A DNA stretch of 64,000 nt from Rubrivivax sp. (lineage in GTDB: Bacteria; Pseudomonadota; Gammaproteobacteria; Burkholderiales; Burkholderiaceae_C). Within the stretch, counting starts at the first letter, position 1. The number at the start of each line of letters is the position of its first letter. Positions 9,640 through 20,351 of the stretch are shown piece after piece. The stretch lies in assembly GCA_019635315.1 (NCBI GenBank), contig JAHBZT010000002.1, positions 124,001 to 188,000 of the forward strand, written 5' to 3'. A program made the position numbers and the translations under genes. The notes below the pieces were generated by a model. It had not been told where the DNA came from, searched no databases, and was given only the letters and a program-made list of their open reading frames with translations.

Positions 9640-11132
9640 ACGGCGCGGCGCGCCGAGCCGGCCTTGCCGCCGCCGCGCTGCTGGCCGGCTGCGGCGTGCT
9701 GGGCCCGGTCCAGGTGCCGGCCGCCGACCCGCCGACGCTGGGCCTGACCGAGGCCGACCGCTTCGAGGCCACGGCCGCGGCGCCGTCGCCGGGTGAGCAG
9801 GACCTGCGCTGGTGGCGCCGCTTCGACGACCCCGGCCTGGCCGACTGGGTCGAGCGTGCGCTGGCCGAGGCACCGTCGCTCGCCCGCGCCGCCGAGCAGC
9901 TGCAGCAGGCGCAGGCCCAGCTCGTCGCGGCCCGTGCGCAGCGGCGGCCGACGCTGGACGCCCAGCTCGGCGCCGACGCGCGGCTGCGCCGCGACCGCGG
10001 CGAACGGCTGCTGGCGCCGCGCGCCGCGCTGGCGCTGGACGTGGATGTCGACCTCTGGGGCGGCCTCGCGCAGGCCGAGCGTTCGGCCGCCGCTGGCGTG
10101 CTGCGCCAGCAGCACCTGCTGCAGGCCAGCCGCCTGGCCGCCGCCGGGCTGGCGGCGCGCGCCTATGTCGAGTGGCGCACCGCGCTGCTGGACGAGGCGC
10201 TGCTGGCCGACGCGCTGGGGCTGCAGCGCGAGGCGCTGCGTGTCGTCGGCGTGCGCGTGGAGGCCGGCCTGTCGCCGCTGCTGGACCGCGAGCGCGCGCG
10301 CACCGAGCTGGCGGCGGTGGAGGCCGCGCTGGCCGCGGCCGGCGAGCGCCGGCGCCGCGCCGCGGCGGCGCTGCAGGTGCTGGCCGGGCAGCGCCCGCGG
10401 GCGGTCGACGACCTGCGCGCCGGCGACGCGGGCAGGCCCGCCGACGCCGGCAGCACGCCGCCGGCGCTGGCCGGCGCGGCCCCGATGGTGCGGCCGCTGG
10501 ACCTGCTGCGCCTGCGGCCGGACCTGCTGGCGGCCGAGCAGGCGCTGGTCGCTGCGGCGGCCGCGGTCGGCGTCGCCGAGGCGGCGCTGCGGCCGCAGCT
10601 GCGGCTGCCGGGCTCGCTGGTCTTCGGCACCGTCGGCGCCGGCCCGGCGATCGAACTGGTCGGCGCGACGCTGGCCGCGCTGCTGGAGCTGAACCTGGCC
10701 GACGGCGGCGCGCGCGGCGCCGCGGTCGACGCCGCGCGCTCGCGCTGGCGCGAGGCGGCCGCGGTCTACCGCGAGACACTGCTGCAGGCGCTGCAGCAGG
10801 TGCAGGACGCGATCAGCGCCAGCCGCGGCGCCGCCGAGCGCATCGCCGCGCGCGAGCGCGCCGCCGTCGCCGGCGCGGCCGCGGTCGAGCAGGCGCAGGC
10901 GCTGTACCGCGCCGGCCTCAGCGGCTTCCTGGACCTCGCCGATGCGCAGCGCAGCGCGCTCGACAACCGGCGCGACGCGCTGCAGGCGCGTGCCGATGCC
11001 GCGCTCGCGGCGGTGGCTACCTTCGAGGCGCTCGGGCTCGTCGACCCGGCACCCGCGGGGGCCTCGGCGCAGGCAGCGCCGGCCGCGCAGCCGGCGTTCA
11101 GCCCGGCGGCGACTGCCAGCGCCCGTCGATGA
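9636..11132 (+). CDS. Outer-membrane efflux lipoprotein, NodT/OprM type
   Basis: This 498-residue TolC-like channel protein starts at a GTG overlapping the pump stop (GTGA). The signal peptide ends in a lipobox LLAGC with Cys19, so it is probably lipid-anchored. Two repeated outer-membrane-efflux domains follow, with [10 protein letters not shown] near the start and the second repeat around residues 285-470. The 3' end overlaps the convergent bpt gene by 35 bases. It completes the adaptor-pump-channel operon. Confidence 0.9.
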   Translation: MNGAARRAGLAAAALLAGCGVLGPVQVPAADPPTLGLTEADRFEATAAAPSPGEQDLRWWRRFDDPGLADWVERALAEAPSLARAAEQLQQAQAQLVAARAQRRPTLDAQLGADARLRRDRGERLLAPRAALALDVDVDLWGGLAQAERSAAAGVLRQQHLLQASRLAAAGLAARAYVEWRTALLDEALLADALGLQREALRVVGVRVEAGLSPLLDRERARTELAAVEAALAAAGERRRRAAAALQVLAGQRPRAVDDLRAGDAGRPADAGSTPPALAGAAPMVRPLDLLRLRPDLLAAEQALVAAAAAVGVAEAALRPQLRLPGSLVFGTVGAGPAIELVGATLAALLELNLADGGARGAAVDAARSRWREAAAVYRETLLQALQQVQDAISASRGAAERIAARERAAVAGAAAVEQAQALYRAGLSGFLDLADAQRSALDNRRDALQARADAALAAVATFEALGLVDPAPAGASAQAAPAAQPAFSPAATASARR

Positions 11133-11838
11133 GCAGCTGGTGCGGTCGGAACTGCGCCTTGTAGGCCATCTTCGGGCTCTCGGCGATCCAGTAGCCCAGG
11201 TAGACATGCGGCAGCTTGAGCTGGCGCGTCTGCTCGATCTGCCACAGCACGCTGTAGGTGCCGTAGCTGGCGGCGGCCTCGGGTTCGTAGAAGGTGTAGA
11301 CGGCCGACAGGCCGTCGGCCAGCACGTCGAGGATGGTGACCATCTTCAGCGCGCCGGGCTGGCCGTCCGCGCCCGGCTCGCGGAACTCGACCAGGCGCGA
11401 ATTGACGCGGCTCTGCAGCAGGAACTGGGTGTACTGGTCGACGCTGTCGTGATCCATGCCGCCGCCGCTGTGGCGGCCGCTCTGGTAGCGCAGGTAGAGC
11501 TGGTAGTGCTCGGGCACGAAGCACAGCCGCAGCACGCGCGCCTTCAGCCCGGCATGCGCCTTCCAGGCGCGGCGCTGGCTGCGGCTGGGCTGGAAGTCGG
11601 CCACCGGCACGCGCAGCGGCACGCAGGCGCGGCAGCCGTCGCAGTAGGGCCGGTAGGTGAACATGCCGCTGCGCCGGAAGCCGCTGGCGACCAGCCCCGA
11701 ATAGGTGTCGGCGTGGATCAGGTGGCTGGGGGTGGCGACCTGCGAACGCGCCTGCCGCCCGGGCAGGTAGCTGCACGGGTAGGGCGCGGTCGCATAGAAC
11801 TGCAGCGACCGCAGCGGCAACTCGTTCGGATGCGTCAC
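11098..11838 (-). CDS. bpt: Aspartate/glutamate leucyl-transferase Bpt (ATE1-like)
   Basis: This 246-residue enzyme transfers leucine from Leu-tRNA to N-terminal Asp or Glu of proteins, feeding the ClpS/ClpAP N-degron pathway. It has the ATE N-terminal region ([19 protein letters not shown]), the Cys-rich segment [17 protein letters not shown] and the C-terminal [20 protein letters not shown]. Its start overlaps the stop of aat by 4 bases, so the two N-end-rule transferases are made from one transcript. The 3' end runs 35 bases into the convergent efflux gene. Confidence 0.95.
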   Translation of the reverse strand: MTHPNELPLRSLQFYATAPYPCSYLPGRQARSQVATPSHLIHADTYSGLVASGFRRSGMFTYRPYCDGCRACVPLRVPVADFQPSRSQRRAWKAHAGLKARVLRLCFVPEHYQLYLRYQSGRHSGGGMDHDSVDQYTQFLLQSRVNSRLVEFREPGADGQPGALKMVTILDVLADGLSAVYTFYEPEAAASYGTYSVLWQIEQTRQLKLPHVYLGYWIAESPKMAYKAQFRPHQLLIDGRWQSPPG

Positions 11839-12641
11839 GCGGTGTCCGGGGCAGGCGGTGCGGGCGGCCGGGCTTGCGGCGGGACGGCGTCCAGCAGTGT
11901 CGCCCAGTGCGACTCATCATAGGTCCAAAGCGGCGCCCGGGTGTCCCCCGGGGTGAGCGGGGGCGGCTGGTCGACATGGGCCACCAGGTGCGCCTCGAAG
12001 GCGGCGCGCGGGATCTCGCGCGCACCCAGCGACGCCAGGTGGCCGGTATTCTGCTGGCAGTCGATCAGCGGCACGCCGCGCGCCCGGCAGGCCGCCACCA
12101 GCGCGGCGAGCGCGATCTTGGACGCGTCGGTGCGGTGCGCGAACATCGACTCGCCGTAGGCCATGCGGCCGATGGCCACGAAGTAGAGCCCGCCGACCAG
12201 GCGCCCGTCGACCCAGGTCTCCACGCTGTGCGCGCCGCCGCGGTGGTGCCAGGCGGTGTAGGCCTCGACCATCGCCGGCACGATCCAGGTGCCTTCCTGG
12301 CCGGCGCGCGGCGTCAGTGCGCAGGCCTGGATGACCTGGCGGAAGGCGCTGTCGAAGCGGATCTCGCAGCCCGGCGTGCGCAGGAAGCGGCGCAGCGCCT
12401 TGCGCAGCGACGCCGAGAGGCGGAATTCGGCCACCGGCAGCACCATGCGCGGGTCCGGGCTCCACCACAGCACCGGCTGCCCGGGACCGTACCAGGGGAA
12501 CAGGCCCTTGCGGTAGGCCTCGGCCAGGCGCTCGGGCGTGACGCGGCCGCCGGCAGCGACCAGCCCGGGGGCCTCGCTGTCGGGGCCGAGCGCGCTGCTG
12601 CCCGGCGGCAGCGCGGTGCCGTCGTCGATCCAGGGCAGCAT
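11835..12641 (-). CDS. aat: Leucyl/phenylalanyl-tRNA--protein transferase Aat
   Basis: A 268-residue enzyme that adds Leu or Phe to N-terminal Arg or Lys as a degradation signal. Typical motifs are [30 protein letters not shown] and [17 protein letters not shown]. The ATG at 12641 gives the family N-terminus (LPWID) and full length; the long frame running upstream is a shadow of the peptidase gene. It overlaps bpt and lies 20 bases downstream of the prolyl oligopeptidase gene. Confidence 0.96.
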   Translation of the reverse strand: MLPWIDDGTALPPGSSALGPDSEAPGLVAAGGRVTPERLAEAYRKGLFPWYGPGQPVLWWSPDPRMVLPVAEFRLSASLRKALRRFLRTPGCEIRFDSAFRQVIQACALTPRAGQEGTWIVPAMVEAYTAWHHRGGAHSVETWVDGRLVGGLYFVAIGRMAYGESMFAHRTDASKIALAALVAACRARGVPLIDCQQNTGHLASLGAREIPRAAFEAHLVAHVDQPPPLTPGDTRAPLWTYDESHWATLLDAVPPQARPPAPPAPDTA

Positions 12642-12661
12642 CGCCGGGCCCGCCGCGCGCC

Positions 12662-14833
12662 TCAGCGGCCGCCGAGCGTGCGCCAGAGGAAGCTGTACTC
12701 CAGCGCCATCATCTGCGCGCGCTGGGCGTTGTCGGCGGCGCCCCCGTGGCCGCCCTCGATGTTCTCCCAGTACAGCGGCGCGTGGCCCTGCTCGCGCATG
12801 CGCGCGGCCATCTTGCGCGCATGGCCGGGGTGCACGCGGTCGTCGCGCGTGCTGGTCGTGAACAGCGCGCGCGGCATGCGCTGCCCGGCGCGCAGGTTCT
12901 GGTAGGGGCTGTAGCGCGCCAGCGCGGCCCAGTCGCCGGGGTCGTCGGGGTCGCCGTACTCGGCCATCCACGACGCGCCGGCGAGCAGCTTGTGGTAGCG
13001 CCGCATGTCCAGCAGCGGCACCTGGCAGACGACCGCGCCGAACAGTTCCGGCCGCTGCACCATCACCGCGCCGACGAGCAGGCCGCCATTGCTGCCGCCC
13101 ATGATGCCCAGCCGCGACGGCCGCGTGACCTTGGTCGCCAGCAGGTCCTCGGCGACCGCGATGAAGTCGTCGAAGCTCCGCTGGCGGTCGCGCTTCAGCG
13201 CCGCCTGGTGCCAGCCGGGGCCGAATTCGCCGCCGCCGCGGATGTTGGCGAGCACGAAGACGCCGCCGCGCGTGGTCCAGGCGCGGCCCTGGGTGCCGGA
13301 GTAGTACGGCGTCATCGGCACCTCGAAGCCGCCGTAGCCGTACAGCAGCGTCGGGTTGTCGCCGTCGGCCTTCGCGCCCCTGGGCCAGATCACGAAATAG
13401 GGCACGCGCGTGCCGTCGCGGCTGGTCGCGAAGCGCTGCTCGATGCGCATGCCTTCGGGGTCGTAGAAGCGCGGGCGCGACTTCAGCGTCTCGCGCGCGT
13501 CGCTGCCGCTGCGGCCGAGCAGCAGCGCGTCGGGCTGCAGGAAGTCGGCGGCATTCATCAGGTAGGCCTCGGCCAGCGCGTCGGGCTCGGCCAGCGGGTC
13601 GTGCAGCGCGCTGACGCTGAGCTTGCCCGGGTGCGGCGCGTCGACCTCGCGGCGCTGCCAGCGGCCGTCGGCGAAGCGCCATTCCTCCAGCCGGCTCGCC
13701 ACGTTGTCCAGCACGTTGAGCAGCAGCGTGCCGCGTGTCGCGGTCCAGCCCTCGAGCGAACGCGTGGCGGTCGGCGTGAACAGCGCCGTCAGCTCGCGCC
13801 GGCCCGCCAGGTAGGCGGCCGCGTCGGCGACCAGCAGCGAGCCGCGCGCGAAGGTCTGCCCGCCGACGGTCCAGTCGCTGCGCAGGTCCAGCAGCACGCG
13901 GTCGCGCCAGAAGCTGAGCTGCGCGTCGTCGGGCTTGGCCACCGGGACCGGCTTGCCGTCCTGCAGCAGCGCGACATGGCTGACGTAGAAGTCGACGACG
14001 CGCGTGAAGGTCGTGCGCTCGAAGCCCGGCGTGTGGTCCACCGTGGCCCAGGCGCCGAGATCCGCGGGCTGGACCTCGAAGACCAGCGGCGCGTCGGCCA
14101 GCGCCTGGCCGCGCTGCCAGCGCCGCACCGTGCGCGGGTAGCCGGAATCGGTCATCGACCCCGGTCCGGTGTCGGTGCCGACATAGACGGTGTCGGCGTC
14201 GATCCACTCGATGCTGGTCTTGGCCTCCGGCAGCGTGAAGCCGCCCTGCGCGGCGTCCACGAAGCGCTTGTCGACGAGATCGAACTCGCGCACCACGGTG
14301 GCGTCGGCGCCGCCACGCGAGAGCTGCAGCAGGCAGCGCCGGTAGGCCGGGCCCAGGCAGGTCGCGCCGCCCCAGGTCCAGTTCTCGCCCTCGCGCTGGC
14401 CGAGCGCGTCGACGTCGAGCACCGTTTCCCAGGCCGGCTGCGGCCTGCGGTATTCGGCGAGCGTCGTGCGCCGCCACAGTCCGCGCGGGTTGGCGGCGTC
14501 GCGCCACAGGTTGTAGAGGAAGGGTCCCAGGCGCGTGACGTAGGGGATCTGCTCGCGCGAGTCCAGCACCTCGCGCAGCCCGGCGCGCAGCGTGTCGAAG
14601 CCGGGTTCGGCCTGCAGCACGCGCTCGGTCTCGGCATTGCGCTCGCGCACCCAGGCCAGCGCGCGCTCGCCGGCGACGTCCTCCAGCCACAGGTAGGGAT
14701 CGTCGGCGGTCGCGTCGGGCCGGTTCTCGGCCATCGGGGTCTTGCTCGGTTCGTTCGCCATCAGCGGGGTCGTCCAGGCCAGGCAGGCCGTCAGCAGCAG
14801 GGTGGGCAGGGGGCTCGGGGTCGTTCGTCTCAT
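12662..14833 (-). CDS. Secreted prolyl oligopeptidase, family S9A
   Basis: This 723-residue serine peptidase has an N-terminal signal peptide (about residues 1-26, ending near LMANE). A beta-propeller domain is followed by an alpha/beta-hydrolase domain with the nucleophile Ser581 in GGSNGG, an Asp in the [12 protein letters not shown] segment and a His in IEGGHGG. It cleaves short proline-containing peptides, probably in the periplasm. The stretch [16 protein letters not shown] is typical of the family. It overlaps the YaeQ gene by 4 bases. Confidence 0.93.
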   Translation of the reverse strand: MRRTTPSPLPTLLLTACLAWTTPLMANEPSKTPMAENRPDATADDPYLWLEDVAGERALAWVRERNAETERVLQAEPGFDTLRAGLREVLDSREQIPYVTRLGPFLYNLWRDAANPRGLWRRTTLAEYRRPQPAWETVLDVDALGQREGENWTWGGATCLGPAYRRCLLQLSRGGADATVVREFDLVDKRFVDAAQGGFTLPEAKTSIEWIDADTVYVGTDTGPGSMTDSGYPRTVRRWQRGQALADAPLVFEVQPADLGAWATVDHTPGFERTTFTRVVDFYVSHVALLQDGKPVPVAKPDDAQLSFWRDRVLLDLRSDWTVGGQTFARGSLLVADAAAYLAGRRELTALFTPTATRSLEGWTATRGTLLLNVLDNVASRLEEWRFADGRWQRREVDAPHPGKLSVSALHDPLAEPDALAEAYLMNAADFLQPDALLLGRSGSDARETLKSRPRFYDPEGMRIEQRFATSRDGTRVPYFVIWPRGAKADGDNPTLLYGYGGFEVPMTPYYSGTQGRAWTTRGGVFVLANIRGGGEFGPGWHQAALKRDRQRSFDDFIAVAEDLLATKVTRPSRLGIMGGSNGGLLVGAVMVQRPELFGAVVCQVPLLDMRRYHKLLAGASWMAEYGDPDDPGDWAALARYSPYQNLRAGQRMPRALFTTSTRDDRVHPGHARKMAARMREQGHAPLYWENIEGGHGGAADNAQRAQMMALEYSFLWRTLGGR

Positions 14834-15390
14834 CGCTTCGGGGTCTGCAGCGCGACCGGGTGCAGTTCGGCGCTGGCGCGGCCGTTGCCGACCCAGACCT
14901 GGCCGTCCTGCACGTTGACCTGAAGTTGCATCGATCGTTCACACAGCGCGGCCAGGGCCTGGCTCTGCTCGGCCGGCAGCTGCCAGACCGCGAGCTTGTC
15001 CTGGCGCGCGAGGCCGCGCGCGACGCCGCTCCACCAGATCGGCGCCGCCGCGCTGTAGCAGTAGACGGTGACGCGGTCGGCGCGCCCGCAGGCGCGGGCC
15101 AGGCGGCGTTCGTCGGGCTGGCCGACCTCGATCCAGTGGCGCAGCTCGCCGGCCAGGCCATGCTGCCAGAGGTCGGGCTCGTCGGTGTCGGACAGGCCGC
15201 GCGCGAACAGCAGCGCGCCGTCGTGGTCGTCGGCGGGCACCTGCAGCGCGAAGGCGAGCAGCCGCACCATCAGCCGTTCCTCGGTCTCCGACGGGTGCAG
15301 CGCCAGCGTCAGCGCGTGGTCGGCATACAGGCCGCGGTCGATGTCGGCGATCTGCAACTGCGCCTTGTGGATGGTCGACTTCAGCGCCAT
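14830..15390 (-). CDS. yaeQ: YaeQ family protein
   Basis: This 186-residue cytoplasmic protein matches YaeQ in full length, with the N-terminus [19 protein letters not shown] and the [19 protein letters not shown] segment. YaeQ has a PD-(D/E)xK nuclease-like fold and was once reported as a suppressor of rfaH loss; its biochemical role is unclear. It starts directly after the stop of the AhpD-like gene and overlaps the downstream peptidase gene by ATGA, so it is part of this minus-strand operon. Confidence 0.93.
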   Translation of the reverse strand: MALKSTIHKAQLQIADIDRGLYADHALTLALHPSETEERLMVRLLAFALQVPADDHDGALLFARGLSDTDEPDLWQHGLAGELRHWIEVGQPDERRLARACGRADRVTVYCYSAAAPIWWSGVARGLARQDKLAVWQLPAEQSQALAALCERSMQLQVNVQDGQVWVGNGRASAELHPVALQTPKR

Positions 15391-16005
15391 TCAGCCACCC
15401 GCGCCGCCATGCTTGCCGCGCTGCCAGCCCTGCGCGGCCAGCCAGCGCTCGCCGTCGGCGGCGGCCGGCGCCTCCAGTTCGGTCGCCATCGCGTCGTTCC
15501 AGCGGTTCAGGAAGCCGAACAGCGCGACGACGCCGGCGATCTCGACGATCTCGCCCTCGTCCCAGTGGCGCCGCAGTTCGGCGGCGATGGCCGGTGTCAC
15601 CGCGCCGGGCACCTGGGCCGCGGCGGCGGCAAACTCCAGCGCCGCGCGTTCGGCGGCGCTGAACAGCGGGCTCGTGCGGAAGTCCCAGACCGCCTCCAGC
15701 CGCGCCGGCGCCGCGCCCTCGGCAGCGCCGAAGCGCGCCGCGGCGCGGATGGTGTGCGCCTCGCAGTAGCGGCAGCCGGCGACGCGGCTGGCGACATGGC
15801 CGACCAGCCGCTTGAGCTCGCTGCCGACGCGGCCCTGGTTGTCCATCACCGCGCGGTTGAGCGCCGTGAAGGCGCGCGCCAGTGCCGGCCGGCGCATCAT
15901 CGTCAGCACGCTGTTCGGCGCGAAGCCCAGCGTGGTCGAGAAGAAGGCCGCGAGTTCGGCGATCTCGGGGTCGTGGTCGGCAGGCAGCGGGTCGACGAGC
16001 GGCAT
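15391..16005 (-). CDS. Carboxymuconolactone decarboxylase/AhpD-like protein
   Basis: A 204-residue member of the AhpD-like superfamily. The redox motif CRYCEAHT (near residues 78-85) has the two cysteines and the following His of the peroxidase-type active site. The C-terminal half resembles the repeated helical unit of this fold. It probably reduces organic peroxides or serves as a redox partner. The ATG at 16005 is chosen because the long upstream frame runs through the SRPBCC gene on the same strand in a different frame. Confidence 0.85.
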   Translation of the reverse strand: MPLVDPLPADHDPEIAELAAFFSTTLGFAPNSVLTMMRRPALARAFTALNRAVMDNQGRVGSELKRLVGHVASRVAGCRYCEAHTIRAAARFGAAEGAAPARLEAVWDFRTSPLFSAAERAALEFAAAAAQVPGAVTPAIAAELRRHWDEGEIVEIAGVVALFGFLNRWNDAMATELEAPAAADGERWLAAQGWQRGKHGGAGG

Positions 16006-16085
16006 CGGCAGGGGCGGGCGCGGGCAGGGCCACGCACTGTGCCACAGCGCTGCGGGCCCTCGCGTGCGCGGCGAGGCCCCGGCGC

Positions 16086-16616
16086 TCAGGACTTCTCGGC
16101 CAGCGCCTTCAGGTTGGCCAGACCGGCCTCGAAGTCCGCGCCGACCATGCCGTCGGCGAACAAGGCGATCCAGCGGAACAGCGGGTTGCTGCCCATGTCG
16201 CCGTCCATCGTCCAGGTCACGCGGGTGGCCGCGCCCTCCGCCGCGAAGCGCAGGTCGCCGCGCGAGGTGGTGCCGAAGTCGGGGAAGTACAGGTCGTACG
16301 CGACGCGCGCGCCCGGCTGGGCGTCGGTGAAGGTCATCTTGCCGTCGCCCTCGGAGGCGCTCTTCCAGGCCCAGGCGGCGCCGGCGCCTTCCTGCGGGCC
16401 GGAATATTCGATCTGCATCGCCGGGTCGCGCCGGTTCCAGACCGACCAGTCCTTCCAGCGCCGCGGGTCGGCGACCAGCGCATAGACCTTCTCCGGCGGT
16501 GCCGCCACCGTGACCGAGCGGCTGACCGAGAACTTCGGCGACAGCATCCAGCCGCCGGCCACCAGCACCACGGCCAGCAGCAGGACGATGCCCAGCAGCC
16601 ATTTCAGGATCTTCAT
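16086..16616 (-). CDS. Membrane-anchored SRPBCC (polyketide cyclase/dehydrase-like) protein
   Basis: This 176-residue protein has an N-terminal membrane anchor (ILKWLLGIVLLLAVVLVAGGW) and a START-like SRPBCC domain (VAAPPEKVYALVADPRRWKDWSVW). These domains bind hydrophobic ligands; the ligand here is unknown. A good ribosome site (GAGGA) lies 8-12 bases before the ATG at 16616. It is the first gene of the minus-strand run that continues to bpt, with an 80-base gap to the AhpD-like gene. Confidence 0.85.
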   Translation of the reverse strand: MKILKWLLGIVLLLAVVLVAGGWMLSPKFSVSRSVTVAAPPEKVYALVADPRRWKDWSVWNRRDPAMQIEYSGPQEGAGAAWAWKSASEGDGKMTFTDAQPGARVAYDLYFPDFGTTSRGDLRFAAEGAATRVTWTMDGDMGSNPLFRWIALFADGMVGADFEAGLANLKALAEKS

Positions 16617-16812
16617 CGTGCGGTCCTCCTCGGGGCCGACGCTGCGGCCCTGCTGCCCCCGGGGCCGGCGAGTGTCGCGCCGGCAGGCGGCGCTGGCAAG
16701 GGTGGCAGAATCCGGCGCTTCGCCGGACGGGCCGGCGGCGCTGCGCGGGCCGGGCCCGTGCCGGGCGCCGCCGCGCGGCCCTCCCACCCGGCACCACGAC
16801 GAAGGATTCCCG

Positions 16813-17538
16813 ATGAGACTGAGCACCGCGTTGCGTCGCGGCACGCTGGGCGCGGCACTCGCCGCCGCGCTGGCCAGCGCCGCCTGGGCCCAGACCGCCA
16901 GCCGTCCGGCCGGCCCGGCCTCGGCGCCAGCCGCGGACCGGTCGCTGACGATGGGCGGCGGCAGCGGCCCGCTGCTGACGCGCGACGAGCTGCGCGCCTG
17001 CTTCGAGCGCCAGGACACGATACGGGGCCGCATCGCGAGCGTGGAGTCGGCACGGGTGCCGCTGGAACGCGAGCGCGACGCGATCGCGACCGAGCAGGAG
17101 ACGCTGCGCGCCGACCGCGCCCAGATCGAGGAGCGTCGCCGGCAGATCGATGCGCTGGCGGTGCGCATGACGGCCTATGGCGAGCGCGTGACCGACTGGA
17201 ATGCGCGCGTCAAGGAGTTCAGCGATGCCAACCGCCGCGGCCCGCAGGCCGATCGCCAGCGCTCGAAGCTCAATCGCGAACGCGAGGACCTGGAAAAGGA
17301 GCGCCTGGCGCTGGAGGCCGAGAAGGCCGTGCTCGGCACCGGCGGCGAGGAGATGATCCGCGCCTACAACGCCAGGGCGACCGAACTGGATGCGCGCGTC
17401 GCCGCCTGGAACGACCGCAACCGGCAGTGGCACGACGAGTCGTCCCTGGTCGAGGCCGAGCGCAAGGACTGGGTCAACAACTGCGCCAACCGCCGCTACC
17501 GCGAAGACGACGAGATCGCGATCAAGCGCGGTCGCTGA
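16813..17538 (+). CDS. Secreted coiled-coil protein of unknown function
   Basis: A 241-residue protein with a signal peptide (cleavage near AAWAQ, residues 23-27). It is highly charged with long helical heptads of Arg, Glu and Leu (about residues 75-210), indicating a coiled coil. The conserved-looking C-terminus is VNNCANRRYREDDEIAIKRG. GAAGGA precedes the ATG at 16813. I do not recognise a named family, and a periplasmic structural or assembly role is only a guess. It is followed 16 bases later by the oligopeptidase gene. Confidence 0.8.
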   Translation: MRLSTALRRGTLGAALAAALASAAWAQTASRPAGPASAPAADRSLTMGGGSGPLLTRDELRACFERQDTIRGRIASVESARVPLERERDAIATEQETLRADRAQIEERRRQIDALAVRMTAYGERVTDWNARVKEFSDANRRGPQADRQRSKLNREREDLEKERLALEAEKAVLGTGGEEMIRAYNARATELDARVAAWNDRNRQWHDESSLVEAERKDWVNNCANRRYREDDEIAIKRGR

Positions 17539-17554
17539 GCCGGAGCCGCCCAGC

Positions 17555-19648
17555 ATGAGCACCGCCACGACCGCGACGACGACCGACAACCCGCTGCTGC
17601 AGGACTGGGACACCCCCTACGGCCTGCCGCCCTTCGCGCAACTGCGCCCCGAGCACTTCGAGCCGGCGCTGCGTGCGGCGATGCGCGAGCACCTGGACGA
17701 GCTCGCGGCGATCGCCGGCAACGCCGAGGCGCCGGACTTCGACAACACGGTGGCCGCCTTCGACCGCGCCGGGCGCCGGCTCGACCGCATCGCGGCGACC
17801 TTCTACACGCTGACCGCATCGGCCACCAGCCCCGCGCTGCAGGCCGTGCAGCGCGAGGTGGCCGCGCCGATGGCGGCGCACGGCAGCGCGGTCTACCTGG
17901 ACGCGGCGCTGTTCGCGCGAATCGACACGCTGCACGCCCAGCGCGAATCGCTGGCACTGACGCCGGAGCAGCGCCGGCTGCTCGAGCGCATCCACCTGGA
18001 CTTCGTGCGCGCCGGCGCCCGCCTGGCCCCGGCGGCGCGCCTGCGCTACGCGCAGATCATGGAGGACCTGGCGACGCTGACGACGCGCTTCGCGCAAAAC
18101 GTGCTGCACGACGAGTCGTCGTGGCAGCTCGCGCTGGACGGCGAGGACGCGATGGCCGGGCTGCCCGACTTCGTGCGCGCCGCGGCGCGCCAGGCGGCGG
18201 CCGACCGCGGGCTGGACGGCCACGTGATCACGCTGTCGCGCTCGCTGATCGTGCCCTTCCTGACCTATTCGCTGCGCCGCGACCTGCGCGAGCAGGCCTG
18301 GCGCGCCTGGGTCGGCCGCGGCGAGCATGCCGGCGAGCACGACAACCGCGGCATCGCGCGCGACATCCTGCGCCTGCGCAACGAGCAGGCCCGGCTGCAC
18401 GGCCACGCCTGCTACGCCGACCACGCGCTGACCGACACGATGGCCGGCACGCGGCAGGCCGTACAGCGGCTGCTGGACGAGGTCTGGCCGCGGGCGCTGG
18501 CCGCGGTGGAGCGCGAGCGCGAGGCGCTGAACGAGCTGAGGGCGGAGGAAGGCCAGGCCGGCGGCGAGATCGAGCCCTGGGACTGGCGCTTCTGGGCCGA
18601 GAAGGTGCGCCAGCGCCGCTATGCGCTGGACGACGCCGAGATCAAGCCCTACTTCCCGCTCGAGCGCATCGCCGCCGCGGCCTTCGACTGCGCGCAGCGC
18701 CTGTTCGGCCTGCGCTTCGTGGCGCGCGACGACATCCCGGTCTACCACCCGGACGTGCGCGCCTACGAGGTGCGCGACGCGGCCGACCGCGTGGTGGGCA
18801 TCTTCCTGCAGGACAACTTCGCGCGCCCGAACAAGCGCAGCGGCGCCTGGATGAATGCGCTGCGCCTGCAGGCGCGCAACGTCGCCGGCGCCGGCCAGCA
18901 GCTGCCGGTGATCCTGAACAACAACAACTTCGCGAAGGGTTCGCCCGGCGAGCCCACGCTGCTGGGCCTGGACGACGCGCGCACGCTGTTCCACGAATTC
19001 GGCCACGGCCTGCACGGGCTGCTGTCGGACGTCACCTACGAGCGGCTGTCGGGCACCCAGGTGCTGCGCGACTTCGTCGAGCTGCCGAGCCAGATCTTCG
19101 AGCACTGGATCACCGAGCCCGAGGTGCTGCAGCGTCACGCGCGCCACTGGAAGACCGGCGAGCCGATCCCGCTGCCGCTGGTGGAGCGCATGCAGCGCGC
19201 GCGCCGCTTCAACCAGGGCTACGAGACCGTGCGCTACACGGCCAGCGCGATCGTCGACCTGGCGGTGCATTCGCTCGCCGACGCCGAGCCGCCGGCCGAC
19301 CTGTGCGCCTTCGAGGCCGAGTTGCTGCGCGCGCAGGGCCTGCCGCATGGCGTCGGGCTCAACCATCGCCTCGTGCACTTCCAGCACCTGTTCGCCGGCA
19401 GCAGCTATGCCGCGGGCTACTACGTCTACCTGTGGGCCGAGGTGCTGGACGCCGACGGCTACGACGCCTTCACCGAGGCCGGCAGCCCCTTCGCCGCCGA
19501 CGTGGCGGCGCGCCTGAAGCGCCACATTTACGCCAGCGGCAACAGCGTGGACCCGGCGGCCGCCTTCGCCGCCTTCCGCGGCCGCGCGCCGACCGTCGAG
19601 CCGCTGCTGAAGAAGCGCGGGCTGCTGCCCGAGGCGGAACCGGCCTGA
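17555..19648 (+). CDS. prlC: Oligopeptidase A-like M3 family metallopeptidase
   Basis: This 697-residue cytoplasmic zinc peptidase degrades short peptides, including cleaved signal peptides. The zinc motif HEFGHGLH puts the ligands at His480 and His484 with catalytic Glu481. The family-typical SGTQVLRDFVELPSQIFEHW segment follows. Length and N-terminus (NPLLQDWDTPYGLPPFAQLRPEHFEPAL) match oligopeptidase A. The ATG at 17555 was chosen over upstream in-frame codons because those lie inside the previous gene. Confidence 0.93.
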   Translation: MSTATTATTTDNPLLQDWDTPYGLPPFAQLRPEHFEPALRAAMREHLDELAAIAGNAEAPDFDNTVAAFDRAGRRLDRIAATFYTLTASATSPALQAVQREVAAPMAAHGSAVYLDAALFARIDTLHAQRESLALTPEQRRLLERIHLDFVRAGARLAPAARLRYAQIMEDLATLTTRFAQNVLHDESSWQLALDGEDAMAGLPDFVRAAARQAAADRGLDGHVITLSRSLIVPFLTYSLRRDLREQAWRAWVGRGEHAGEHDNRGIARDILRLRNEQARLHGHACYADHALTDTMAGTRQAVQRLLDEVWPRALAAVEREREALNELRAEEGQAGGEIEPWDWRFWAEKVRQRRYALDDAEIKPYFPLERIAAAAFDCAQRLFGLRFVARDDIPVYHPDVRAYEVRDAADRVVGIFLQDNFARPNKRSGAWMNALRLQARNVAGAGQQLPVILNNNNFAKGSPGEPTLLGLDDARTLFHEFGHGLHGLLSDVTYERLSGTQVLRDFVELPSQIFEHWITEPEVLQRHARHWKTGEPIPLPLVERMQRARRFNQGYETVRYTASAIVDLAVHSLADAEPPADLCAFEAELLRAQGLPHGVGLNHRLVHFQHLFAGSSYAAGYYVYLWAEVLDADGYDAFTEAGSPFAADVAARLKRHIYASGNSVDPAAAFAAFRGRAPTVEPLLKKRGLLPEAEPA

Positions 19649-19693
19649 GCGGGGCGGACCGGCGCCGCCCGCGCCGGCCGGGACATCGGCGAA

Positions 19694-19719
19694 GCGGGGC
19701 GCGCGTGAGCGCGCCCCGC
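19694..19719. terminator. Perfect hairpin between convergent genes
   Basis: An 11-bp perfectly paired GC stem (gcggggcgcgc) with a GTGA loop lies between the ends of the oligopeptidase gene and the UPF0114 gene. It could terminate both transcripts. There is no T-run, so intrinsic termination is uncertain. Confidence 0.55.
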
Positions 19720-19720
19720 C

Positions 19721-20218
19721 TCACTTGAGCCTGGCCATCACCAGTTCGAGATAGCCCAGCAGCAGCGCCGAGACGACGAAGACCAGGTGGATCGCCGTCA
19801 TCCACATGATCTTCGTGTTGTCGTACTGCTGCGCATTCAGGAACACCTGCAGCAGGTGGATCGACGAGATCGCGACGATGGACGACGCGACCTTGATCTT
19901 CAGGCTGCCGGCGTTGAGCTTGCCCAGCCACGAGATGTCCTGCTCGCCCTCGTCGAAGCGGCTGACGAAGTTCTCGTAGCTGGCGATCATCACCATCACG
20001 ATCAGGCTGGCCACCAGCGCCGAGTCGATCAGCGCCAGCATGGCCAGGATCATGTCGGCGTCGCCGAGCTCGAACACCGAACCCGCGACCTTCGCGAGCT
20101 TGGCGATGAACGAGACGGCGTAGATCGCCAGCGCGACGCCCAGGCCGGCGTAGAAGATCACCAGCAGCCAGCGGCCGGCCAGGATCGTGCGTTCGACGAA
20201 CAACTCGATCGGCTTCAT
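19721..20218 (-). CDS. UPF0114 (YqhA) family membrane protein
   Basis: A 165-residue inner-membrane protein with four hydrophobic segments (about residues 15-35, 55-75, 105-125 and 135-155). The sequence follows the YqhA/TIGR00645 family throughout, with the conserved SYENFVSRFD and SSIVAISSIHLLQVFLN stretches. Its function is unknown. It lies 133 bases downstream of the hybrid kinase stop on the same strand. Confidence 0.92.
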   Translation of the reverse strand: MKPIELFVERTILAGRWLLVIFYAGLGVALAIYAVSFIAKLAKVAGSVFELGDADMILAMLALIDSALVASLIVMVMIASYENFVSRFDEGEQDISWLGKLNAGSLKIKVASSIVAISSIHLLQVFLNAQQYDNTKIMWMTAIHLVFVVSALLLGYLELVMARLK

Positions 20219-20351
20219 CGTGACGGCTCCGGGCGGCCCGGTCGCTGTGGCAGGACCAGGATGCTAGCCTGCCGGGGCCCGCGCGCGCTGCTGCCCGCGC
20301 CCGCGCCGGAGCCGTGCCGGCCGCCGGGCGGCCGCGCGAGGCCGAGGCGCA

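Noticed and set aside
6049-10779. Very long minus-strand open frame opposite the efflux operon (1576 codons)
   Set aside because: Arg/Ala/Pro-rich shadow of the RND genes, caused by high GC at third positions; no domain resemblance.
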